A program made the translations under genes and the position numbers. Below, in pieces: positions 56,171 to 64,000 of a stretch of DNA of 64,000 nt. Each line of letters opens with the position of its first letter. Position 1 is the first letter of the stretch. This DNA comes from Deroplatys truncata (lineage: Eukaryota; Arthropoda; Insecta; Mantodea; Mantidae). The stretch spans positions 99,093,795-99,157,794 of the forward strand of contig CM060977.1 of assembly GCA_030765065.1 (NCBI GenBank), read 5' to 3'. Under the pieces are notes generated by a model. It saw only the letters and a list, made by a program, of their open reading frames with translations, made no database searches and was not told where the DNA came from.

Positions 56171-57849
56171 AAAATACTTTTTGTATTCAACGGACCTGAA
56201 AACATGTATTTAAAGTTAAATCGCAACATTGAAACTTTAAATGTAATACAATGTGATCTTTAAGTACTAGTTTTCAAAGTCCAGATTACCGTTTCAGGAT
56301 ACTGTTAACAATTTAATAAATACATTTCCTGTGACTGGTTCTGCTTATGACGTTGCAAGAAGTGGTAGACCACGATTATTTCCTTTAGGTGCAGCAAAGT
56401 CAACAATGTATACAGACAAATCCGAAAACAATAGATGAAGTGAAATTGGCAATAATAAATTACACTAACTCGTTGACCAAATAAGCGTTAATATAAGTGT
56501 TTTACAATAAAAGTAAACGTGTAAATCTATTCCTTCAACAAAATGGGGGACATTTCCAATAGTCTTTGTAAATGGATGAGGTAATTATGATTTTTCTTTA
56601 TTTGTTTCCTCTTGTACTGCTTTCTTCAAATTCATTCCAACCAAATCATCATTTTATGGCAAGGGGCGAAAATGCCTTTCTTCCTTGAGTCATCAAATAT
56701 GCAACACGCATTACACCACTCAGCAGCATATGGAAAACAAATGAATAAACGGCTAGTAAAGGAGTTGCGCCTGTGAGTCACACTGCCTCGGGAGTCGCGT
56801 TTTCGCCACCAATGCTGTATGGCATCAGGGTTACCACCACATTCCAATATTTCGCTTATTCCCACACTGTGGAGGGACTAAAATATCACACTTTATAATA
56901 CTTCCTCTTATTTACTATAGGTAGCTGACAGAGCAAATAAAAAGTATTCTTGATATGTAGTTACATTATATTTATTTATAAACCAGGTGGTTTACAGGAC
57001 ATTTCATGATTAGCTTTTTAAACAAGAGTGACGGGTTTAATTAATTTACCTTTTCCCGTTCTTTATGATATTATTTTATTATGATCAGGCTGAGGGGTTT
57101 TAGTAAATAAGTAGATCAATCGTGTTACCGAATATAAGTGACTAGGTAGTGTGACAGACACTACCCAACCCAACTCAATAGACGTTTCGTTGCATGTTTC
57201 ATTCACTTAATGCATATTGTATAGACCCGTGGAGAATTGTAGCAGCATGTTTAAAGTAAAGAATATTTCCCACACAAAAAACATCACCACAATAAACATC
57301 GTTTGTGGGAGAAATCATCATGGAACACCACCACAAATAGCGAAACCATCAGATGTAATATAAGTAACATATAACATAATTAGAAAGGGGATTTTCAAGC
57401 CCCAAACATGCACTGGAATGTTTCGAAGATCTGTGTCATACGTTAATAAGAATAGATATTAATTACAGAAATGTATACTTTCCTATGTAAAGGAAAAGTG
57501 CAACGTAACTCGGATTTCTGTATATTAATACTTTAATTACATCTTAATAACTTTATTGCCTACTATCAATAGCTAAACATGCATTTGTTTTATTTCTTTC
57601 TTCTAATATTCATTAATTCTGGTCTACCTGCTGTCGAAGTACGGTACCTACTGGCTCCAAATGGACATCATATTTGTTAACAGAGAGCACTGCAAGGTCA
57701 CAATCTCGTCCACATTCTCTCAATACAAAGCCCTCAGAACTTTATGGTTCACCAACCAAAACTCTTCTGTCCGATTATGTTTAAGAGAATTTATATGGTG
57801 AAATTCATTCCTTCATTCATTATCTGTTTACCCTCCTCTTATGTAGGAC
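56171..57849. other. Unassigned region, ~1.7 kb
   Basis: AT-rich, with no ORF that carries a recognisable domain and no repeat boundary I can support. Confidence 0.4.
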
Positions 57850-58185
57850 TTACACCCCCAGGACTTACAGGCGGGTGCCTGGGGTCAGAGACCCGTCGAG
57901 GAGCAGACACTCATGGATCAGACAGAACATCCAGGATGGGTGATCAGCCCGATGCCTGGTATGGGATGAAGGAAGTAGATGAAATGTGGGTGAAATGGAT
58001 GGAAGGAAAGGAGATGATGGAGCAGTTGGTGGAATGAATGGCGGGGAAACCGGAAAACCCGGAGAAAACCCACCCAGACGCCGCTTCGTCCACCACAAAT
58101 CCCACATGCAAGTCCCTGGGATTGAACCCGGGCCACCTCGGTGGGAGGCGAACGGTCTAACCACTCGGCCACGGCGCCGCCTTAT
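57850..58185 (-). repeat. tRNA-derived SINE, minus strand
   Basis: The minus strand starts with 'gccgtggccgagtggttaga' (box A and D-arm of a Ser/Leu-like tRNA), then 'cccgggttcaatcccaggg' (box B), then a body with 'gggttttctccgggttttcc' ending near 57,850. It is an insect-type SINE with an unusually well-preserved tRNA head. ORFs on both strands here are incidental. Confidence 0.75.
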
Positions 58186-58424
58186 ATGATGAAATTACTG
58201 CTTATAAATGTAGTTTCATACAACTCCGGATATTTCTAATAACGGATGAAAAATCCCATGATGTTCACACAAAACGATGTGAAACATCCGCGATACGTTT
58301 GATTTCCTTACTTACCCTGATAGACTTCCAAGTTTTGGAAATTCTACATAAATTAAGTACTTTTGGCGCCAGAAGAATCATCGGTCGCAATGGTCGAGCA
58401 ATTTTTACACCCTCTACAGTAACC

Positions 58425-59890
58425 TGGGGAAGTATTGCATTCCACCTAAAACTTCGATACCAAGATTTCACAGGAAATAAATATTTTGAGGTGCCCTGAA
58501 TCCAAATAAAGTATTAGTGGAAACATGGCTGTGTGTCGGTCTTTGAACAGCGTAACTCAAAAACGAAAAGTCGGATAAATACCAAACTGGGTATTTAGGT
58601 TCAGTATCTCTCAATGATGTGACTCAAGGATTTCCAAGCAAAAATCCCCAAGACTGCCCTTTATATGGAACCGAAGATTTCGATTTTCTCAAAAATAGAT
58701 ATAACGATTTTGATTAAAATATTATATAAGACATTTTCAGGAGAAATAAAACGTATATCTTGACTTTTCTAAGAATCTTCCCCATTTTTTTCCGAATGGA
58801 TTTTCCATAACTGTTAAACCGTAAGAGATAGACAACATCTTTGTACACAAAAATGTAGAGCTCGTTAAAACACAAAATTTATGTAATATACAGCTATTTT
58901 TACTTTCTCTACTACGTATAGTAAGTAGGGGAAGTATTGTATTCCACCGAAAAATTCGATACCGAGATTTCACCGGAAATACATGTTTTGAGATCCTCTA
59001 AATAAACAAAAAGCATTTTTGGAAACATGTCCGTGTGTGTCTGTGTGTGTGTGTGTGTGTCTGTCTGTCTGTCTGTGTGTATGTCTGTGAACAGCATAAC
59101 TCAGAAACGAACAGTCGGATAAACACCAAACTTGGTATTTAGGTTCCGTATCTTCCAGAGATGCGACACGAAGGTTTTCAAGAAAATCACCCACCCCAGA
59201 TTACCCTTTATATGGAAAATTTTTCGAAAACTTTAATTTTCTCAAAAATGGCTCTAACGATATTGATTAAAATATCCTATGTTTAAGATATTTTCACGAC
59301 AAATGAAATGTATATCTCGAATGTTCTGGGAATGTCTCCAAAAGTATTCTTCATTGTGAAAGACTTTTGCATAACTGGTTAACCATAAGAGATATACAAA
59401 ATTTTACTACACAAAAAATGTAGATCGCGTTTAAATACACAACTTATGTCATATACATTTTTTTTATGTTGAGTGAACCACTTTCGAGATATTGCTCGTT
59501 ATTCCCTTGAATTTTTCAATACTTTTCTCAAATGGGAATTTGTTATTCTTTTTTTGTCTTGAATATGCAAAGAGTATTAATCTGTGGCAAAGAGAATGGT
59601 GCTGCACATAGCAACCAGCTATTACGAGATATGTCGATGCTTAAAGGCTACTGTATTTCCATATTGCCCTTGCAATTACAAAACAAGGGGAAGATAGTAC
59701 GCCTTAAGCGATAGTCAAATATTTTTAGAACTGGTCGCTATGTGTAAAATGTAATTTTCTTTGCATGTCAAAAGATCGTTTGTGTAAATGTTTATCTCGA
59801 TTAATATGAAATAGATGGAGAATAAGAGTTTGTTAAAATAGTTTCTACAAGAGTAAGGAAAGTCATGTGCGTTTAACACATCAGATTTTG
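58425..59890 (-). repeat. Two tandem family A copies
   Basis: Minus-strand copies: tail-to-middle at 58,425-58,890, then a full copy at 58,905-59,890 (tail 'ttactttctctactacgtatagtaagtagg' to head 'gaaagtcatgtgcgtttaacacatcag'). The tail holds its own hairpin, TACTTTCTCTACT against AGTAGGGGAAGTA. The internal TG/CTGT-rich stretch is at 59,028-59,095. Confidence 0.65.
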
Positions 59891-60195
59891 TTTTTGTTGA
59901 GTGAAGCATTTCAGAGATACTCCTGGCTATTTGTTTGAATTTTCTAATAATTATATTTTCCTAAAATGAAAACTTCGATATTGTTTATTTTAATGTCCTG
60001 GATATCCAAAGAGAATGTACTAGCAACCAGCTCAAAGGATTTCACCACCGCTAAAAGCGTACCATATTCCTCTAGCACATACAAGAAAATTAGCAATAAT
60101 AACATCTCGATATCTCGTTTAACATGAAGATGGGGAACATGCGTTTGTAAACATATTTTGTACAAGAGCATAGAAAGTCATATGAGTGCAACACA
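59891..60195 (-). repeat. Family A head-side fragment
   Basis: 'gagatactcctggctatttgtttgaattt' through 'agaaagtcatatgagtgcaacacatcag' matches the head side of the variant copy at 3,828 in inverse orientation. Confidence 0.5.
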
Positions 60196-60879
60196 TCAGA
60201 TTTTTTAGATAAGCATAGCAAGTGACATTTTGAACCACTGCATCTTCTCTTTGGTTCCGTAATCATGTAATAATATAAAAGCTACACATTTTTCACATAA
60301 TAAAGAAACGTTTAACATATACAACAATTTTGGGACAAAACTGGTGAATATGAAGCTTTCGAACTCCCAGGCCACCAAGTTAGCCTCTTTGTAAAACACA
60401 CATAGTCTGCGACTATCTAGAAAAGCGACGTGTGTTGTTAATTAAAAAATACCAGTTCAGTGACTTTTAATGTTAACAATTTTTCTCTCTTAATACAATT
60501 ATTTAGTATACCCTGTTAACGGACTTGATTAGAATATACGTACAAAAGAAACAAAGTAAAGCTTTCTTACATGATGGTTATTAAAAATCTTGGCATTGGC
60601 ATCACATGCATATCCTCGCGTTATAAGCAGATTCGATTCTCTTTTGTTTTGCGTGACTTAATTGCTGAATGATGACCATCCACGCATATTTGCTTCGCAT
60701 TATATCCTCGTCATTTGTCTTATTGCAGTAGCACCAACTATTTTTGGCTCAATGGAATTTTCAAATAAAATCAAAGGCCATCTTCACAAGCATTTTCTTT
60801 TGTAGTGCTAATGTGTTCGTATTCAATTACAAGATCTTTGTAAACTCTTGTTAATATTTTGACGCGGCGGCTATGGCCC
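60196..60879. other. Unassigned AT-rich sequence
   Basis: Nothing recognised. Confidence 0.4.
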
Positions 60880-61055
60880 AAGGTTATTGTGAGGTTGGCA
60901 CCGGACAGAGATAAAAATGAGTCGCGCTCTCGCCTGACATAAACACAAGAAGCGCTATCGGCAGATAACCAGTATCCTCTGAACGTTTCTTTCCCTCCGG
61001 CTCAAGAACATGTCTCCAGATAGTTCTAATATATTCTGTGGAACGTTCCACGGGC

Positions 61056-61090
61056 TATATAAGGCGGATTCTCCAGTTTGCCAGTCAGTG
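61056..61090 (+). promoter_or_regulatory. Pol II core promoter of family P copy 3
   Basis: TATATAAGG at 61,056 and initiator TCAGT at ~61,085. It sits directly upstream of the tandem array, so a transcript would run through the array. Confidence 0.55.
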
Positions 61091-61299
61091 AGTGGGAAAT
61101 CGAGTTGATGAACGCATTTCTGCTACATCAAGTGCGGTTCTCCGTGAGAGTTGGTGACGACTGCTGTGACGTGAACTGAATACTACTGCTGAGCGGGAGA
61201 TTGCAGAAGTTTTGTGTTTGACTCCCCAGCAAATGAACTGTCCGGAAGAAGAAGCTACCTCATGAAGAAGGTGAAGCGACGGCGAAATTGAACTAGTTC

Positions 61300-63500
61300 A
61301 CATAAGTACAACGATAGTGTGAAATAACTGAAATCCCAGTGAAGGTTGAACCAGATCAAAACAGTGCCAGCGTGAACTGAGAGAAGTGACTGTATGAACT
61401 TAGTAAGTCCCAGTAAAAGTTGAACCAGATCAAAACAGTGACGTGAGTACTGAGAGAAATGACAGTGTGAAATAAGTCAAGTCCCAGTGAAGGTTGAACC
61501 AGATCAAAACAGTGACATGAGTACTCAGTGAAGTGACAGTGTGAAATAAGTCAAGTCCCAGTGAAGGTTGAACCAGATCAAAACAGTGACATGAGTACTC
61601 AGTGAAGTGACAGTGTGAAATAAGTCAAGTCCCAGTGAAGGTTGAACCAGATCAAAACAGTGACGTGAGTACTGAGTGAAGTGGCAGTGTGAAATAAGTC
61701 AAGTCCCAGTGAAGGTTGAACCAGATTAAAACAGTGACAGTGAGAACTGAAGGAAGTGACAGTGTTAACTAAGTGAAGTCCCAGTGAAAGTTGAACTAGA
61801 TCAGAACCAGATCAAAACAGTGACATGAGTACTGAGTGAAGTGACAGTGTGAAATAAGTCAAGTCCCAGTGAAGGTTGAACCAGATCAAAACAGTGACGT
61901 GAGTACTAAGAGAAGCGGCAGTGTGAACTAAGTGAAGTCGTAGTGAAAGTTGAGCCAGATCAAAACAGTGACGTGACTACTGAGAGAAGCGGCATTGTGA
62001 ACTTAGTGAAGTCGTAGTGAAAGTTGAACCAGATCAAAACAGTGACGTGAGTACTGAGAGAAGCGGCAGTGAACTAAGTGAAGTCGTAGTGAAGGTTGAA
62101 CCAGGTCGAAACAGTGACAGCGAGAAGTGAGATAAGCGGCAGTGTGAACTAAGTAAAGTTCCAGTGAAAGTGGACCAGATCAAAACAGTGACAGTGAGAA
62201 CTGAGAGAAATGACTGTGTGAACTAAGTGAAGTCCCAGTGAAAGTTGAACCAGATCAAAACAGTGACAGTGAGAACTGAGAGAAATGACAGTGCGAATTA
62301 AGTGAAGCCCAGGTAAAAGTTTAACCAGATCAAAACAGTGACAGTGAGAACTGAGAGAAATGACACTGTGAACTAAGTAAAGTTCCAGTGAAAGTGGACC
62401 AGATCAAAACAGTGACAGTGAGAACTGAGAAAAATGACTGTGTGAACTAAGTGAAGTCCCAGTGAAAGTTGAACCAGATCAAAACAGTGACAGTGAGAAC
62501 TGAGAGAAATGACAGTGCGAATTAAGTGAAGCCCAGGTAAAAGTTTAACCAGATCAAAACAGTGACAGTGAGAACTGAGAGAAATGACACTGTGAACTAA
62601 GTAAAGTTCCCGTGAAAGTGGACCAGATCAAAACAGTGACAGTGAGAACTGAGAGAAATGACTGTGTGAACTAAGTGAAGTCCCAGTGAAGGTTGAACCA
62701 GATCAAAACAGTGACAGTGAGAACTGAGAGAAATGACAGTGCGAATTAAGTGAAGCCCAGGTAAAAGTTTAACCAGATCAAAACAGTGACAGTGAGAACT
62801 GAGAGAAATGACACTGTGAACTAAGTAAAGTTCCAGTGAAAGTGGACCAGATCAAAACAGTGACAGTGAGAACTGAGAGAAATGACTGTGTGAACTAAGT
62901 GAAGTCCCACTGAAAGTTGAACCAGATCAAAACAGTGACAGTGAGAACTGAGAGAAATGAAATTGCGAATTAAGTGAAGCCCAGGTAAACGTTTAACCAG
63001 ATCAAAACAGTGACAGTGAGAACTGAGAGAAATGACACTGTGAACTAAGTAAAGTTCCAGTGAAAGTGGACCAGATCAAAACAGTGACAGTGAGAACTGA
63101 GAGAAATGACTGTGTGAACTAAGTAAAGTTCCAGTGAAAGTGGACCAGATCAAAACAGTGACAGTGAGAACTGTGAGAAATGACACTGTGAACTAAGTAA
63201 AGTTCCAGTGAAAGTGGACCAGATCAAAATAGTGACAGTGAAAAATAAGAGAAATGAAAATGTCAACTAAGCGAAGTCTCAGTGAAAGTTGAATTAGTTC
63301 CAAATAGTGACATTGAGAACCGAGAGAAGTGACTGTGTCAACTAAGTGAAGTCCCAGTGGAAGTTGAACCAGATTAAAACAGTGACAGTGAGAACGGAGG
63401 GAAGTGACAGTGTGAACTAAGTGAAGTCCCAGTGAAAGTTGAACCAGATCAGAACCAGATCAAAACAGTGACCGTTAGATCGGAGGGAAGTGACAGATGA
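61300..63500 (+). repeat. ~75-bp tandem array (about 29 monomers) with a 224-bp higher-order unit
   Basis: The monomer contains 'ccagatcaaaacagtgac', 'gtgaactaagtgaagtcccag' and 'tgaaagttgaa'. From ~62,070 to ~63,050 three monomer types alternate in fixed order, making a 224-bp trimer repeated about four times: the 'gcgaatta' marker is at 62,291, 62,515, 62,739 and 62,963. The outer monomers are more diverged. No ORF spans it. Confidence 0.85.
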
Positions 63501-63565
63501 AAACCTGGACAAGCTTATAATATTTTAGTAGTTTGTGAAATGAAATTAGAATATTTTATAGACCT

Positions 63566-63588
63566 ATGTCCGTCAGAAAGACGGACAT
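63566..63588. other. Perfect hairpin near the family P 3' end
   Basis: ATGTCCGTC-AGAAA-GACGGACAT: a 9-bp perfect stem with a 5-nt loop. It could be a transposon-end or RNA structure. Only one copy is seen in the window. Confidence 0.6.
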
Positions 63589-64000
63589 CTTAATATATAA
63601 AAGTAAGTTTATATATATGTACCTTGAAGGGTTCTGCATCGTAGCACCGATTTTGACCAAACTTGGCACAGATATCATTTGACACAAGATAAAAATTACT
63701 GTATAACTTAGAATTCGAAATTCCGCCGTATTTGACGGGATTAGTTACTTAGTTTTATGTGACGCCTGCAAAAGCTCGCAAGGCCATGTATATATTTCCA
63801 ATGATAATCCTAATCGGTCAAATATTGCCAACATAAGAAAAATAATTATTTAGACCTTCACGGCCTCACAGAGTAATAAAAGAACGAGTTCAGATATTAT
63901 TCGTTGATTCGTCTCTGACATTGATCATGGAATAATAGCACAGTGAAATAAATAATTACAACTGCTATGTCACCTGTTGCTATGATTACGCAAAAGGTAA
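63589..64000. other. Unassigned sequence to the window end
   Basis: Contains 'accgattttgaccaaacttggca', a phrase of the sort found in dispersed repeats. No gene is recognised. Confidence 0.35.

Larger units (their letters stand above)
60880..63540 (+). repeat. Promoter-bearing repeat, family P copy 3 (expanded)
   Basis: Same layout as copies 1 and 2: 'agcgctatcggcagataacc', a C-rich block, TATA/initiator, 'gttggtgacgactgctgtgacgtg', a monomer region, and the end 'gatgaaaacctggacaagc'. The monomer region is ~2.2 kb here against ~0.1 kb in the others. Confidence 0.65.

Noticed and set aside
61300-63500. CRISPR array
   Set aside because: There are no alternating unique spacers. The units are contiguous ~75-bp monomers in a eukaryotic context.

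Overview
The window looks like a transposon-dense stretch of an arthropod nuclear genome, most likely an insect with a large genome. The reasons are AT-rich non-coding DNA, arthropod-style TATA + TCAGT core promoters, tRNA-derived SINEs, mariner elements, Jockey-like LINEs, and a LINE 3' tail ending in a (TCA)n run. I recognise no host protein-coding gene with confidence. The species cannot be named from the sequence. All comparisons were made by eye.

Layout. 1-6.4 kb: two copies of a promoter-bearing repeat (family P), tRNA-derived SINEs, and several copies of a very abundant ~0.8 kb non-coding repeat (family A). 7.0-11.2 kb: a young non-autonomous LTR retrotransposon with two 975-bp LTRs, a Lys-tRNA primer site, a coiled-coil Gag-like ORF and no pol. 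11.2-26.1 kb: family A copies in both orientations, an LTR-like repeat (family B) in two copies, a fold-back element, SINE pieces and a LINE reverse-transcriptase scrap. 26.2-28.2 kb: an ORF1-only 'half-LINE' with an 11-bp target duplication. 30-33 kb: an internally deleted mariner, an inverted pair of Tc1/mariner-like transposase remnants, and a third mariner remnant.

33,851-51,039 is the centrepiece: a 17.2-kb, almost perfectly palindromic mobile element. Its ends are 5'-AG...CT-3', it is flanked by the 6-bp duplication ATGGGA, and it sits inside a family A copy. Each ~8.58-kb arm carries one protein-primed family B DNA polymerase gene of Polinton/Maverick type, reading outward from the centre. 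I see no integrase, capsid, protease or packaging ATPase. The two arms turn around on a ~23-nt spacer. Both polymerase copies share one in-frame TAA, and the right copy has in addition a small template-switch insertion that shifts the frame. I interpret it as a snap-back (inverted-dimer) derivative of a Polinton, integrated as a unit by an integrase supplied in trans.

51.4-60.2 kb: a 5'-truncated LINE with an 11-bp target duplication, a Jockey-like LINE remnant interrupted by a 1.3-kb mariner, a SINE and more family A. 60.9-63.5 kb: a third family P copy whose internal ~75-bp monomer has expanded into a ~2.2-kb tandem array containing a 224-bp higher-order repeat.

The parts do not form a pathway. 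They are layers of insertion: family A is the old substrate, and the LTR element, the half-LINE and the palindromic Polinton each landed in a separate family A copy. Other copies therefore act as empty-site references that confirm the element boundaries.
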